The notes: generated by a model not told the origin, from the letters alone. Positions 28,433-38,901 are shown, numbered from the stretch's first letter. The stretch is DNA of 54,371 nt from Hyphomicrobiales bacterium (GCA_025351165.1 JANXWK010000061.1:1-54371); one strand, 5' to 3'. Program-made: numbers and translations.

Positions 28433-29263
28433 ATGTGCCGTTTTCTTGCCTATCTGGGCAGTCCTGTTTTTCTTGAAGACATCATCATAAAACCGTGTCA
28501 CTCGCTTGTACACCAGTCCCTCAACGCATGCGAAGCAAAGACCGCGACCAATGGGGACGGGTTTGGACTTGGCTGGTATTCTGAACGCAAAACGCCTGGA
28601 CTTTACCGTGACCTGCGCCCTGCCTGGTCAGATGAAAACCTGGGGGCACTTTGTGCACAGGTTCGCTCCCATGCTTTTTTTGCGCATATTCGAGCCGCCA
28701 CAGGCACAGTTACAAGCCGTATCAACTGCCACCCCTTTGTGCATGAGCACTATATGTTCATGCATAACGGACAGGTTGGCTGTTATGAAAAACTCAAGCG
28801 CAAGCTTGAAAATCTTATTCCTGACCATCTTTACAATGAGCGGGGTGGCACAACTGATTCAGAAATCATCTTTTTGATAGCTTTGGCCAATGGAGCAGAT
28901 AAAGACCCGCTTGCGGCCATGGTCAAGACATTGGAAACAATCTGGGCAATGATGGAAAACTGTGGTGTATGTGAGCCTCTGCGCTTTGCAGCGGCGTGGT
29001 CTGATGGGAAAACCCTTCATGCGTTTCGCTGGGCAAGCGATGGCAAGGCTCCAACACTTTACTGGAAAGAAAATAATGGCTCATTGATGGTTGCCTCTGA
29101 ACCAACTGACAAATGTCATGAATCATGGCACCTGATTCCCCAAGCCCATTGTCTAATAGGAAAATTTGATTTGCTAGCCGGGCTGGAAAGTATGCCCGTT
29201 ACTGTTCCTATGGCTGTTGGCGCTGTTTCCAACCCAATTGAAAAAGAATTTACCCTAGCATGA
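28433..29263 (+). CDS. Class II glutamine amidotransferase (YafJ-like)
   Basis: 276 residues from the ATG at 28433, chosen because it puts the catalytic cysteine at position 2 (MCRFLAYLGSPV), as required for an N-terminal-nucleophile amidotransferase; an in-frame start 18 bases earlier would bury it. Family motifs are NGDGFGLGWYSE, FAHIRAATGTV, NCHPFVHEHYMFMHNG and GGTTDSEIIF. Stand-alone members of this group lack a synthase domain, and their acceptor is unknown. The stop overlaps the purD start (ATGA), so the two are translationally coupled. Confidence 0.92.
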   Translation: MCRFLAYLGSPVFLEDIIIKPCHSLVHQSLNACEAKTATNGDGFGLGWYSERKTPGLYRDLRPAWSDENLGALCAQVRSHAFFAHIRAATGTVTSRINCHPFVHEHYMFMHNGQVGCYEKLKRKLENLIPDHLYNERGGTTDSEIIFLIALANGADKDPLAAMVKTLETIWAMMENCGVCEPLRFAAAWSDGKTLHAFRWASDGKAPTLYWKENNGSLMVASEPTDKCHESWHLIPQAHCLIGKFDLLAGLESMPVTVPMAVGAVSNPIEKEFTLA

Positions 29264-30519
29264 ATGTTCTGCTTTTAGGATCTGGTGGGCGCGAGCATGC
29301 GCTGAGCTTTACACTTGCAAAGTCCAAGCTTTTATCAAAACTCTTCGTAGCACCTGGCAATCCAGGCACTGCTGAATTTGGCGAGAATATTCAGCTGGAT
29401 GTTAAAGATCATGCAGCCGTTATCCAGTTCTGTCGGCTGATGAAAATTGAATTTGTTGTTGTTGGGCCAGAAGCGCCGCTGGTTGCTGGGCTGGTTGACG
29501 ATCTGGAAAAAGCCGGCATCAAGGCCTTTGGCCCAAGTCGTGCCGCAGCGCAGCTGGAGGGTTCCAAAAATTTTGTAAAAGAGCTGTGCAGCGATTATAC
29601 TATTCCAACTGCCGCCTATAAAAGTTTTACGGATGTGCAAGGTGCCAAAGCCTATGTTATGGCACAAGGCGCACCCATAGTTGTAAAATATGACGGGCTT
29701 ATGGCTGGCAAGGGCGTTACAGTTGCAGCAACAGTTGAAGAAGCCTTTGAGGCAATTGATGGCCTTTTTGCAAGTGAGCCTACTGCTCGAATTGTGATTG
29801 AGGAATGCCTTCTTGGAGAGGAAATAAGTTTTTTCTGCCTGAGTGATGGGTTCAATGTAATACCTTTTGGCTCTGCGCAGGATCACAAGCGGGCTTATGA
29901 CGGTGATACAGGGCCAAACACAGGTGGGATGGGTGCTTATTCACCGGCACCTGCCTTTACGCCTGAATTGCAATGCCGCACGTTGGAGGAAATCATCAAG
30001 CCTACAGTGGCAGCCATGCAAGAGCGCAATACACCCTATAAAGGCGTGTTGTTTGCAGGGCTGATGCTGACAGCAGCAGGGCCAAAACTGATTGAATATA
30101 ATGTGCGTTTTGGCGATCCTGAATGCCAGGTTCTGATGATGCGGCTAAACAGTGATCTTCTGGATATTCTAATGGCAAGTGCTGATGGGCAGCTTGAAGG
30201 TACACATGTTGATTTAAGTGATAATTGTGCGTTGACAATTGTGATGGCAGCTAAAGGCTACCCTGGAGCTTATGAAACAGGGACTGAGATTAAAAATACA
30301 GACGCAGCAAATGCCTTGCCAAATGTGAAGATTTTTCATGCAGGTACAAAAAAACAAGGCAGCAACCTGGTTTCTAACGGTGGTCGTGTATTGAACATAT
30401 CTGCCATAGCTCCGACCATTGCAGAGGCAAGAGCCAATGCCTACGAGGCTGCCAAAATTATAGACTGGAGCCAAGGCTTTTACCGCAAGGACATAGCCTG
30501 GCGGGCCTTGAAAGACTAA
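29260..30519 (+). CDS. purD: Phosphoribosylamine-glycine ligase
   Basis: 419 residues. Second step of purine synthesis: phosphoribosylamine + glycine + ATP to GAR. ATP-grasp enzyme with [20 protein letters not shown] at the N-terminus, [13 protein letters not shown]-like, [18 protein letters not shown], the ATP-grasp [11 protein letters not shown], and [12 protein letters not shown]. Its start overlaps the amidotransferase stop by four bases. Its last four bases overlap the convergent TadE-like gene. Confidence 0.97.
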   Translation: MNVLLLGSGGREHALSFTLAKSKLLSKLFVAPGNPGTAEFGENIQLDVKDHAAVIQFCRLMKIEFVVVGPEAPLVAGLVDDLEKAGIKAFGPSRAAAQLEGSKNFVKELCSDYTIPTAAYKSFTDVQGAKAYVMAQGAPIVVKYDGLMAGKGVTVAATVEEAFEAIDGLFASEPTARIVIEECLLGEEISFFCLSDGFNVIPFGSAQDHKRAYDGDTGPNTGGMGAYSPAPAFTPELQCRTLEEIIKPTVAAMQERNTPYKGVLFAGLMLTAAGPKLIEYNVRFGDPECQVLMMRLNSDLLDILMASADGQLEGTHVDLSDNCALTIVMAAKGYPGAYETGTEIKNTDAANALPNVKIFHAGTKKQGSNLVSNGGRVLNISAIAPTIAEARANAYEAAKIIDWSQGFYRKDIAWRALKD

Positions 30520-31268
30520 GGTATAAAACTCCCCCCTGGCGTTCCACTGGGCGAACAAGCGCTTGCAACAAGTGGCGAATTTGTTGTTGGAATGCCGCCT
30601 GAGCTGCGGGTCCTTATAACAACGGTATCATTTCTTGGCTGCATGTGCAGGGTATCTTTTTGAAGGGTAATACCTGTTGCAGGAATAAATCCAAACAAGC
30701 TTGGCAAAAGTGGCATATACTGAAAAGCAACCTGCGCACGGATTGTATAGCCATTTTTCTTGGCAAAACCTTCATCTACACTTTGAGTTGTGCAGCGGGA
30801 ACTAGCGGATCCAAGAAGTGGCCCGGTGCCATAGGCACAGCTTATGCCATCAGTCTGTACTGTGCATACATCTTCCCAATCCACAAAACCAGTGGCTGGA
30901 CCCGCTGCGGGAACTGTGCTGTCAAAAGCCAGCATTGTCAGTTTAATATCTGCTCCTGAAGCGGAAAACGGGTAAAGTACCGAACTTGCAAGGCCAAAGA
31001 TAAGACTAGCGTCTCCATCTGAAATAGAGTGAAACCCGGAACCTGCTGTATCCACTTTCGCCTGTGTTGCCAGATCAGCAACAGTATGGGCAAAAACGAC
31101 CGCTTTTCGATCTGCCGCGTAAATGCGGGTTACTTCAACAACGCCTACGTATATGAGCAACATAATTGGAAGGATGAGTGCGAATTCAACGGCCGCGACA
31201 CCAGTTTTTTCAGTCTTAAAATCCATAATTTTCGATTTTAAATCAGCAATGAAATTAATACTCATCAT
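30516..31268 (-). CDS. TadE/TadG-like pilus assembly protein
   Basis: 250 residues. A short basic N-terminus leads to the TadE-like signature GVAAVEFALILPIMLLIYVG (about residues 22-41), a prepilin-like TM, followed by an exported domain with cysteines (DVCTVQTDGISCAYG, SSRCTTQS). TadE-like proteins are minor pseudopilins of Flp/Tad pili. This gene follows another TadE-like gene (31314-31934) by 45 bp on the same strand. No other tad genes are in the window, so the pair is an outlying one or works in another envelope process. Confidence 0.85.
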   Translation of the reverse strand: MMSINFIADLKSKIMDFKTEKTGVAAVEFALILPIMLLIYVGVVEVTRIYAADRKAVVFAHTVADLATQAKVDTAGSGFHSISDGDASLIFGLASSVLYPFSASGADIKLTMLAFDSTVPAAGPATGFVDWEDVCTVQTDGISCAYGTGPLLGSASSRCTTQSVDEGFAKKNGYTIRAQVAFQYMPLLPSLFGFIPATGITLQKDTLHMQPRNDTVVIRTRSSGGIPTTNSPLVASACSPSGTPGGSFIP

Positions 31269-31313
31269 ACACCTTTAAATATTGTTTTTGAGCCAGAATA
31301 GAACAGTATTGAC

Positions 31314-31934
31314 CTATGGGCACACATTTGAAGGCGGTATCGCGCTTCCTGTGAAAGGCTCCAGTTTCATAGCAGCTGAGCCTACAATCAGTGAATGACC
31401 TGGTGTTGACCCTGAAATCATACTTAAATAACTGACATAAACGGGATATTGATAGTAGGCTCGGATTAGCATGTAATCATTTCCACCACCCAGACTTGCG
31501 CAATTCATGAGGGTTTTATCTGGAATTCCGGCAGTGGCAGGTGTTGCAAGAGAGCTGGATAAAGCCGTCGCAGTTGGCGAAGCTCCAAAAGCCTTCATAT
31601 CAATCATTATATTTGATTGGCATTCTGACATACCAATAAGGCCAGACATGCCTGCACAAACCCTATCGCGAAAGCTTGCGCCGCCATTGTTGCTGTCTGT
31701 AGCTGCCTGTTGCTGAGCTGCCCCTGTAAGGACAGTTCGGCTCGCTGCATTCACAGAAGAATCCAAAACCTGCTGGGCCGCAAAAACAATACCGGTTTCT
31801 ATGATCATAAGCAGAAGCCCAAAGAATATGGGGGCGACCATGGCAAATTCTATGGCTGTTACGCCGTCCTTATTTTTGCACCAGCTTTTAAAAAGCGCTG
31901 CGTTAGATGCAAAATTCTTAATTTTTTTTGCCAT
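31314..31934 (-). CDS. TadE-like pilus assembly protein
   Basis: 206 residues. The cytoplasmic start KKIKNFASNAALFKSWCKNK leads to the signature DGVTAIEFAMVAPIFFGLLL (about residues 23-42), then MIIETGIVFAAQQVLDSS with the conserved Glu. The exported part is Ser/Thr/Ala-rich with cysteines (DRVCAGMSG, SECQSNI, NCASLGG and a terminal NVCP). It is probably co-transcribed with the next TadE-like gene. Role in Tad-type pilus assembly is by family only. Confidence 0.86.
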   Translation of the reverse strand: MAKKIKNFASNAALFKSWCKNKDGVTAIEFAMVAPIFFGLLLMIIETGIVFAAQQVLDSSVNAASRTVLTGAAQQQAATDSNNGGASFRDRVCAGMSGLIGMSECQSNIMIDMKAFGASPTATALSSSLATPATAGIPDKTLMNCASLGGGNDYMLIRAYYQYPVYVSYLSMISGSTPGHSLIVGSAAMKLEPFTGSAIPPSNVCP

Positions 31935-32366
31935 GATGTGACCCTGCTTTACTGAAATTTTGGCACTGGTGAAAGCTTACGGTGTTGTGCACAAAAAAAT
32001 CTTTAAAAGGTATGATAAATCTTTGTGTGTGTTGAAACCATGTATTAAGCTTAAACAACATACTAGTTCTAAGTCTTTGTTATTTAAATAAAAAATATAA
32101 TACTTAGTTAATTTCCATTAATATGGAGAAAAATTTATGGTTCAGCACTTATTTTATCTTTTTTCGTAGTAAATAAAAAGTTTGATGTCTCAAGTTCCAT
32201 TTAAGAAAAACACACCTTTTTTGAGGTGTAGACTTAATTTGATAGATTCAGCCGTATTCATACAGTGTCGGGATTTCTAAAATATTAACATACCTAAAAT
32301 CAATAAAAAATAAAATAATGTTCTTTTTTCGTTCCAAATCCTAATTTTTCTGATATGTGATTTGAT
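31935..32366. other. AT-rich intergenic region between divergent genes
   Basis: 432 bp between the first TadE-like gene and rmuC, which point away from each other, so it must hold both promoters. No open frame of interest. Two small hairpins are visible: TCCAT/ATGGA around TAAT (32114-32127) and ACACCT/AGGTGT (32212-32229), the latter with a T-run only in the minus direction. The very AT-rich tract (32085-32200) looks like upstream promoter DNA. I could not assign -35/-10 boxes reliably. Confidence 0.5.
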
Positions 32367-33545
32367 ATGAATAGTTCTGTTATTGTTATTGGTTCATATA
32401 CTTTAAATACAGGCCAGCTTCTTAGTATTGCTACTGTATTTATAGTTTTACTTCTTCTCATCATGCTGATTGCCATAGCGCGGCTTTCTGGTCGTGCGGG
32501 GCATGATGCGGGGGCAAATGCTGAGCGGCAGCGTGAAATGGACGATAAAGTGGCTGAAATGAACCGCTTGCAAGCTGAACTGACTGGACGCATGCAGACA
32601 ATGACGGAGGTTCTTGGATCGCGTCAGGCAGATCTTACCCGAGCAGTCGCTGACAGGCTGGATGCCGTAAGAAGCTCGGTTGGTCAAGGGCTGGACGCCA
32701 ATACACAGCGCACAGCTGAAAGCCTGTCCAAACTGAATGAACGGCTTGCCGTTATTGATTCGGCACAGGGGAACTTAAGTAATCTTGCCAATGAAGTTCT
32801 GGCACTTAAAGATATTCTTTCAAATAAACAGGCGCGGGGCGCTTTTGGACAGGGGCGGATGGAGGCCATTATACGCGATGGCCTGCCAGCGTCAGCCTAT
32901 GAATTTCAGTTGACTTTAAAAAACGGCAAACGTCCAGACTGTGCCCTTAAACTGCCAGGAGACGAGCGGCCATTGGTGATTGATGCCAAATTTCCGCTGG
33001 AAGGTTTTGTAGCACTCAAGGAAGCAGGGTTTGAGGAGGGGCGAAATTCAGCACTCAGGCGCGTGCGAACGGATGTTGGTATTCACATCAAGGATATAGC
33101 TGAAAAATATATGAATACAGGCGAAACCCAGGATATTGCCATGCTGTTTGTGCCCTCTGAATCTCTTTACGCAGAGCTTTGCGAACATTTTGACGATATT
33201 ATTCAAAAGGCTCACAAGGCACGAATTATCATCGTTTCGCCTTCATTATTGATGATGGCAATTCAGGTCTGTCAGGCCATTGTACGCGATGCGAGCATGC
33301 GCGATCAGGCAAGATTGATACAAACGGAAGTTGCAAAACTTCTGGATGATGTTCGCCGTTTGCAGGAGCGCTCGCTCAAGCTTGAAACACATTTTGGGCA
33401 AGCGCAGAAAGACCTGTCCGAACTCTCGACCTCTGCTGATAAAGTTACGCGGCGAGGCGAGCGTATCGTTGCCCTGGAATTTGAGGAAGCTGCACCTAAA
33501 ATGTCAAACGTGGCATTGTCCAATATCAGTCACGCTGCCGAATGA
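32367..33545 (+). CDS. rmuC: DNA recombination protein RmuC
   Basis: 392 residues. An N-terminal TM segment (LLSIATVFIVLLLLIMLIAI) and a coiled coil (about residues 45-150) precede the RmuC nuclease-like core: ARGAFGQGRMEAIIRDGLPA, LVIDAKFPLEGFVALKEA, IKDIAEKYMNTGETQDIAML and IIVSPSLLMMAIQ. RmuC limits inversions at short inverted repeats; a restriction-endonuclease-like fold (DAKFP) is predicted. Sixteen bases overlap the convergent dapE. Confidence 0.95.
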   Translation: MNSSVIVIGSYTLNTGQLLSIATVFIVLLLLIMLIAIARLSGRAGHDAGANAERQREMDDKVAEMNRLQAELTGRMQTMTEVLGSRQADLTRAVADRLDAVRSSVGQGLDANTQRTAESLSKLNERLAVIDSAQGNLSNLANEVLALKDILSNKQARGAFGQGRMEAIIRDGLPASAYEFQLTLKNGKRPDCALKLPGDERPLVIDAKFPLEGFVALKEAGFEEGRNSALRRVRTDVGIHIKDIAEKYMNTGETQDIAMLFVPSESLYAELCEHFDDIIQKAHKARIIIVSPSLLMMAIQVCQAIVRDASMRDQARLIQTEVAKLLDDVRRLQERSLKLETHFGQAQKDLSELSTSADKVTRRGERIVALEFEEAAPKMSNVALSNISHAAE

Positions 33546-34696
33546 CTGAAGTAGTCCTTGATTATTTTTCTATAGATTTTTGTAAGGTTCACTATATCTT
33601 CAGTCATGGTGCGCTCATTCACCTGATGCATCGTCTGTCCCACAAGGCCACATTCGACAACATCGCAATACTCCTTGATGAACCTTGCATCCGAAGTGCC
33701 GCCTGACGTTGAAATTTCAGGCAGTTTTCCTGTTACATGGTGAACGGCATTTCGTACAAGATTGGTAAACGGACCAGATGCAGTCAAAAAAGCGACTGCA
33801 TTTGTTGGCCTGAACCTTACTTCAAAGGTAACGTTTGACTGCTTTACAGATGCAAGGCGCTTGCGAATTTCCGCTTCAAGTGTTTCTGGTGTCCAAAGCG
33901 TATTGAACCTGATGTTGAAACTCATATGCGTTTCCGCTGGTATGACATTTGATGCGGTGTTACCTGTGTCAACTGTTGTCACTTCCAGGTTTGACGCGGC
34001 AAAATCTGGTGTGCCTGTATCCAATGGAAAAGATTTAAGGGCGCAGACAAGTTCTGCCATTAATGGAACAGGATTTGCCGCAAGATGTGGATAGGCTACA
34101 TGCCCCTGTTTTCCTTTTACAGTTATGTCACCTGTCAAAGACCCACGACGACCTGTTTTTATCATTTCTCCCAGAAAATTGGGGTTCGTTGGCTCTCCAA
34201 GTACACAATGGCTGAATTTGATGCCACGCTCATCTGCCCATTTCAAAAGCTTTACTGTCCCATTAATGGCAGGACCTTCTTCATCACCTGTAATCAAAAA
34301 AGCTATGGAGCCTTTTTCTGGAATACCATGCTCAGCAATATGCTGCAAAACGGCGGCAATTGAGGCGGCGATTCCACCTTTCATGTCTTCTGCACCGCGC
34401 CCGTGCAAATATCCGTCGTGGATTTCTCCCTGAAAGGGAGGGTAAGTCCATGATGCCTCATTCCCAACAGGCACAACATCTGTATGGCCTGCAAAAACCA
34501 GACACGGCGTACCTTGACCAATACTTGCATACAGGTTTTCGATTGATGATGTACCTATATGGTCAAAAACAGGGCGCTGCACCTTAAAACCAGCTTCTGT
34601 AAAAACACTTGCCAGATAGGTTATCGCTCCACCCTCTTCTGGGGTTATGGATGGACAGCGGATAAGGTCTTGAGCAATAGCAACAGGGTCGACCAT
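33530..34696 (-). CDS. dapE: Succinyl-diaminopimelate desuccinylase
   Basis: 388 residues. M20 zinc hydrolase: metal ligands in VFAGHTDVVPVGN (His), RGAEDMKGGIAA (Asp) and TGDEEGPAINGT (Glu-Glu), with ISTSGGTSDARF late. It frees L,L-DAP from N-succinyl-L,L-DAP for lysine and peptidoglycan. It is the last gene of argD-argF-hslO-dapD-dapE, six bases after dapD. RGAED replaces the more usual RGAAD/RGSAD, a mild change next to a ligand. Confidence 0.97.
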   Translation of the reverse strand: MVDPVAIAQDLIRCPSITPEEGGAITYLASVFTEAGFKVQRPVFDHIGTSSIENLYASIGQGTPCLVFAGHTDVVPVGNEASWTYPPFQGEIHDGYLHGRGAEDMKGGIAASIAAVLQHIAEHGIPEKGSIAFLITGDEEGPAINGTVKLLKWADERGIKFSHCVLGEPTNPNFLGEMIKTGRRGSLTGDITVKGKQGHVAYPHLAANPVPLMAELVCALKSFPLDTGTPDFAASNLEVTTVDTGNTASNVIPAETHMSFNIRFNTLWTPETLEAEIRKRLASVKQSNVTFEVRFRPTNAVAFLTASGPFTNLVRNAVHHVTGKLPEISTSGGTSDARFIKEYCDVVECGLVGQTMHQVNERTMTEDIVNLTKIYRKIIKDYFSHSAA

Positions 34697-34702
34697 AAAA
34701 TA

Positions 34703-35560
34703 CTAATCCCGCAGCAATTCATTGATCGCTGTTTTTGATCTTGTCTGTGCATCTACGGTCTTGACAATAACCGCACAGTAGAGTGATGGCCCCTGAGTCC
34801 CATCCGGCAGTGGTTTGCCTGCAATGTTTCCTGAAACCACCACTGAATATGGAGGAACATATCCAACATGTACTGCGCCAGTATTCCGATCAATAATCTT
34901 GGTTGAAGCGCTTATAAAAACACCCATGGAAATAACTGAACCTTCGCCCACAACTACACCTTCAACAACTTCAGACCTGGCGCCAATAAAGCAGTTATCC
35001 TCTATGATGGTAGGATTTGCCTGCAAAGGCTCCAGTACGCCACCAATGCCAACACCGCCAGATAGATGTACATTTTTGCCAATCTGCGCACATGAGCCAA
35101 CCGTTGCCCAGGTATCCACCATGGCGTTTTCATCAACATAAGCGCCTACATTTACAAAACTTGGCATAAGGACCACACCTTTGCCAATGAACGCCGAGCG
35201 ACGGACAACTGCACCTGGCACAGCCCTAAATCCTGCCTGACTGAAAGCACCAGAATCCATGCCAAGAAACTTGGAATCAACTTTATCCCACCAGCTTGAT
35301 CCTCCAGGCCCACCTGAAATCATATTCATGTCATTAAGGCGAAATGACAAAAGTACCGCTTTTTTTAACCACTGGTGGGTCTGCCATGATCCTATGCCAG
35401 CTTTACATGGAATTTTTGTAGCAACACGCAGCTCTCCTTTGTCCAAAAGGCTCAATGCATGTTCAACAGCTTCACGCGGCTCACCATTTGTTGATGCATT
35501 TACAGAGGCACGCTCTTCCCAGGCACGGTTGATGATCTGTTCAAGTTGGGTCGTGTTCAT
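34703..35560 (-). CDS. dapD: Tetrahydrodipicolinate N-succinyltransferase
   Basis: 285 residues from the ATG at 35560, which has AGGA about ten bases upstream; a TTG further up would overlap hslO. It succinylates tetrahydrodipicolinate, starting the succinylase branch of lysine/DAP synthesis. The C-terminal half is a left-handed beta-helix with hexapeptide repeats ([36 protein letters not shown]). [20 protein letters not shown] is the family signature. It lies between hslO (13 bases upstream) and dapE. Confidence 0.97.
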   Translation of the reverse strand: MNTTQLEQIINRAWEERASVNASTNGEPREAVEHALSLLDKGELRVATKIPCKAGIGSWQTHQWLKKAVLLSFRLNDMNMISGGPGGSSWWDKVDSKFLGMDSGAFSQAGFRAVPGAVVRRSAFIGKGVVLMPSFVNVGAYVDENAMVDTWATVGSCAQIGKNVHLSGGVGIGGVLEPLQANPTIIEDNCFIGARSEVVEGVVVGEGSVISMGVFISASTKIIDRNTGAVHVGYVPPYSVVVSGNIAGKPLPDGTQGPSLYCAVIVKTVDAQTRSKTAINELLRD

Positions 35561-35573
35561 GGTTTTTCCTATA

Positions 35574-36593
35574 TTAAGCAATTGTTTCGAGTTCAATTGG
35601 GTCTATTACGTAGCGCTTTGAACAGAACTCGCAAGTGACACCTATTTTTCCATCATCGGCTATCATGTCATGGCGATCCTGCGCACTAAATTGCGCAAGC
35701 ATTGATCTGATGCGCTCATCCGTACAGCGGCAGGCTTCATTCATGCGAAGGCCTTCAAAAACCTTGACACCATGTTCGTTAAAGAGGCGATATAACAGTC
35801 TTTCACTGGTGACCGCTGGATCAAGCAGTTCGTGGTCTTCGATTGTCTCAGTCAATGCCTTGGCTTCAGTCCAGGCATCATCTTCTGTAAAACCCGCCTG
35901 GTTGTAGCCCGCTGGCGCATGTCCTGCATCCAGCTCCATCATGCGCTGCCGTTCAGAAGATGAGGGCAGAAACTGTAAAAGTAGCCCTCCCCCCCGCCAT
36001 GAATGTGTTTTATCTTCATTATCAGCATTAAAAACTTCGCCTACAGCGAGGCGTAAATATGTTGGAATTTGTTCAGACTGCTTAAAATACTGCAAAGCGG
36101 CCTGCTCCAACCCCTGCCCTTCAAGGGCAACAATGCCCTGATAGCGGCTGGCTTCGCTACCTTGTTCTAATGTCAAACCTAAATGCCCGAAGCCTAAAAG
36201 CTGTGCGTTGAGGCTAAATTGGGGGTCTGGCTTTGCAACGACTTCTGCCAGGCGCTCTGCATTAAAACGTGCATAGCCACGCAAACGGTCTGGCGCGTCA
36301 AAATCCACCAGCAGCATGCTAATTGGGCCATCCGTCCGAGTCTGGAGCTGAAACCGGCCTTCAAACTTGAGTGATGTGCCAAGAAGGCTTGTCAGTATAA
36401 CGGCCTCGCCAAGTATGCGTGATACAGCAGGGGGATAGGCATGACGTTCCAGCAACGCGTCCAATGCTGCGCCAAGATGTACACAGCGACCACGCACATC
36501 CAGCGCTTCAACCTGAAAGGGAATAACAACATCGTCTGTGGCGCTGCAATCATCATTGATGAAACGCAAAGGTGTATCTGTTTTTTCATTCAT
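35574..36593 (-). CDS. hslO: Hsp33 redox-regulated chaperone
   Basis: 339 residues. Holdase switched on by oxidation and unfolding. The N-terminal core has [20 protein letters not shown] and [18 protein letters not shown]-type segments. The zinc redox switch is complete: CRC ([14 protein letters not shown]) and CEFC near the C-terminus ([13 protein letters not shown]). Its ATG overlaps the argF stop (ATGA). Position between argF and dapD is found in other alphaproteobacteria for argF; the reason is unknown. Confidence 0.96.
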   Translation of the reverse strand: MNEKTDTPLRFINDDCSATDDVVIPFQVEALDVRGRCVHLGAALDALLERHAYPPAVSRILGEAVILTSLLGTSLKFEGRFQLQTRTDGPISMLLVDFDAPDRLRGYARFNAERLAEVVAKPDPQFSLNAQLLGFGHLGLTLEQGSEASRYQGIVALEGQGLEQAALQYFKQSEQIPTYLRLAVGEVFNADNEDKTHSWRGGGLLLQFLPSSSERQRMMELDAGHAPAGYNQAGFTEDDAWTEAKALTETIEDHELLDPAVTSERLLYRLFNEHGVKVFEGLRMNEACRCTDERIRSMLAQFSAQDRHDMIADDGKIGVTCEFCSKRYVIDPIELETIA

Positions 36594-37540
36594 GGATATA
36601 TTATACCATCATTGTTTAACCTTGCTCCCCACAAAAACGCCATGATCCCCTTTTGGGCATGGAGGCGGTTTTCAGCTTCGTCAAACACGGCTGAGTGTGG
36701 GCCGTCCATAATCTCGTCGGTCACTTCCTCACCTCTGGTTGCTGGCAAACAGTGCATAACAATCACATGAGGTTTAGAACCTGCTAAAAGCTGCATGTTT
36801 ACCTGATAGGGACGAAGAATTTTTGTACGTTCATCCTCATCCTTGTCACCCATTGACACCCAGCAATCAGTTATTACGCAGTCCGCATTTTTAACTGCTG
36901 CGTAAGGGTCTGTGCCAAGACTGATTTTTGCGCCATTGGCCTTTGCCCAGCTCAAAATATTTGCGTTTGGTGCATATTGCAGTGGGGTTGCAATGTTCAG
37001 GGTAAATCCAAATTTTGCAGCTGCCTCAATCCAGGATGTCAGCACGTTATTGCTATCACCCACCCATGCAATATTGGCCGTTTCAATGGGGCCAACACGC
37101 TCTTCATACGTTAATATGTCTGCCATTAACTGGCAGGGATGCGATGTTTTTGTAAGACCATTAATGACAGGCACGGTTGCGTGTTTTGCAAGCTCACGCA
37201 GCTGGGTATGGTTTAGCATGCGAATCATGATGCCATTCACATAGCGTGACATGACCCGCGCAGTATCTGCGATGGATTCGCGCTCACCAAGCTCAATCTC
37301 CTGCCCTGTCACCATAAGTGGCTCACCGCCAAGTTCACGAATAGCAACATCAAATGACATACGTGTGCGAAGGGAAGGCTGTTCAAACACCATGACAATT
37401 TTTTTATTTTTTAAGGGTTTGTCCTGACTGGAGCCCACTGATTGCCGACGTGCTTTTACAGCCTTTGCCAGATTAAGCATCTCGCGCAGCTCTTCTTTGG
37501 AAAAATCTGCAATATCAATAAAATCCAGTTTTTTTGTCAT
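36590..37540 (-). CDS. argF: Ornithine carbamoyltransferase
   Basis: 316 residues from the ATG at 37540, matching the family start MTKK(L/H)F; ATGs or other start codons 12-33 bases upstream are possible but lack Shine-Dalgarno. It makes citrulline from ornithine and carbamoyl phosphate. The carbamoyl-phosphate loop is FEQPSLRTRMSFDVAI, ornithine-site motifs are GLTKTSHPCQLMADILT and VIVMHCLPATRGEEVTDE, and WVGDSNNV is present. It follows argD by about 20 bp. Confidence 0.97.
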   Translation of the reverse strand: MTKKLDFIDIADFSKEELREMLNLAKAVKARRQSVGSSQDKPLKNKKIVMVFEQPSLRTRMSFDVAIRELGGEPLMVTGQEIELGERESIADTARVMSRYVNGIMIRMLNHTQLRELAKHATVPVINGLTKTSHPCQLMADILTYEERVGPIETANIAWVGDSNNVLTSWIEAAAKFGFTLNIATPLQYAPNANILSWAKANGAKISLGTDPYAAVKNADCVITDCWVSMGDKDEDERTKILRPYQVNMQLLAGSKPHVIVMHCLPATRGEEVTDEIMDGPHSAVFDEAENRLHAQKGIMAFLWGARLNNDGIIYP

Positions 37541-37562
37541 AAGATAAACCATGTTGTAAAAT

Positions 37563-38804
37563 TTATTTACCAAATTCAGGCTGCGGTAGGAGACTTGGGC
37601 CTACGGTATGAGACTTGCGCTTCATGTTCAGGCAGGTATTCTCAAGTCGAATGATAGCCTCTGAAACATCGTCTTTGCTGACAATCAAGGGCGGAATCAA
37701 TCGCACAACATTATCGCCTGCACCAACCACTATGAGTTTATGAGTGCGAGCCTCAACCACAAAATGTGTATTTAAAAAATTTTCATTCATTTTTATGCCC
37801 ATCAGCAGGCCTTCGCCGCGAATGTCTTCAATAATGTCTGGATACTGATGTTTTAATCCAGCAAGACGCTGCTTCAATAGTAGTGAGACATCACGCACAT
37901 GCTGTAAAAACTCTTCATCTGAGATTATTTCCAGCACTTTATTACCCACAGCCATTGCAAGGGGATTGCCCCCAAAGGTGCTGCCGTGGGTGCCAGCTGT
38001 CATGCCTTTGCCAGCTTCTTCTGTCGTTAGAAAAGCGCCAAGCGGAAAGCCGCCGCCAATGCCTTTGGCTATTGCCATGATATCAGGTGTAACATTGGCC
38101 CCTTCATGCGCAAATAGCTTGCCCGATCGACCGACGCCTGTCTGCACCTCATCAAAAATAAGTAGAATACCATGCTGATCACATAGCTCGCGCAGGCCAC
38201 GCAGACATTGAGGTGGCACAGGACGAACACCCCCCTCGCCCTGCACTGGCTCAATCAGAATGGCAGCAGTGTGAGGTGTCACAGCCTTTTTCAAGGCTTC
38301 ATGATCGCCAAATGGCAGCTGTATAAAACCAGGAGATATGGGGCCAAAGCCCTCCAGATATTTCTGCTGACCGCCAGCTGCGATGGTTGCAAGTGTGCGC
38401 CCATGAAAGGCACCTTCAAATGTGATGATTTCAACGCGTTCCGGGTTGCCATTAACGTAATGATATTTACGCGCTGTTTTAAATGCCCCCTCCAAAGCCT
38501 CTGCACCAGAATTGGTGAAAAATACACGGTCTGCGAATGTAAGTTGACACAACCTGTCTGCAAGGGCCTCACCTTCTGGAATACGTACCAGATTGGATGT
38601 GTGCCACAGTTTTTGGGCCTGATCTGTCAAGGCCTTTACAAGGTCTGGATGGGCATGACCTAATGCATTAACCGCAACACCAGCTCCAAAATCCAGATAA
38701 CGCTCCCCATTTGAAGCAATGAGCCATACACCCTCTCCACGGTCAAATGATAAATCTGCTCTGTCAAAGGTTGGCAGAAGATGGCTTTGGGAGGCTGGCT
38801 GCAT
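37563..38804 (-). CDS. argD: Acetylornithine (and possibly succinyl-DAP) aminotransferase
   Basis: 413 residues. PLP class III aminotransferase: [50 protein letters not shown] and the PLP lysine in [34 protein letters not shown] is typical. ArgD commonly also acts as DapC (N-succinyl-DAP aminotransferase), and its operon here contains dapD and dapE, the steps before and after DapC. The C-terminal tail (about 15 residues after NMKRK) is extra and is encoded by a partly duplicated 14-bp segment. Confidence 0.95.
   Translation of the reverse strand: MQPASQSHLLPTFDRADLSFDRGEGVWLIASNGERYLDFGAGVAVNALGHAHPDLVKALTDQAQKLWHTSNLVRIPEGEALADRLCQLTFADRVFFTNSGAEALEGAFKTARKYHYVNGNPERVEIITFEGAFHGRTLATIAAGGQQKYLEGFGPISPGFIQLPFGDHEALKKAVTPHTAAILIEPVQGEGGVRPVPPQCLRGLRELCDQHGILLIFDEVQTGVGRSGKLFAHEGANVTPDIMAIAKGIGGGFPLGAFLTTEEAGKGMTAGTHGSTFGGNPLAMAVGNKVLEIISDEEFLQHVRDVSLLLKQRLAGLKHQYPDIIEDIRGEGLLMGIKMNENFLNTHFVVEARTHKLIVVGAGDNVVRLIPPLIVSKDDVSEAIIRLENTCLNMKRKSHTVGPSLLPQPEFGK
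37584..37617. repeat. 14-bp near-perfect direct repeat in the argD tail
   Basis: CGGTAGGAGACTTG (37584-37597) and CGGTATGAGACTTG (37604-37617) differ at one base and are spaced 20 bp apart. They encode the extra C-terminal residues SHTVG and PSLLPQ of ArgD. A slippage duplication close to the original stop codon is the simplest origin. Confidence 0.75.
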
Positions 38805-38901
38805 TTTCTTTTTCCGTTTAGGAATAGTGATATAAGATTATTTACGTCACCCTTATCGCTTAATGCGAATAATTACAAATGGTGGATTATGACAAATAAT
38901 T

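Noticed and set aside
32212-32229. ACACCT/AGGTGT hairpin as a terminator
   Set aside because: The T-run is on the minus strand only, and no minus-strand gene ends there; the stem is only six bp.
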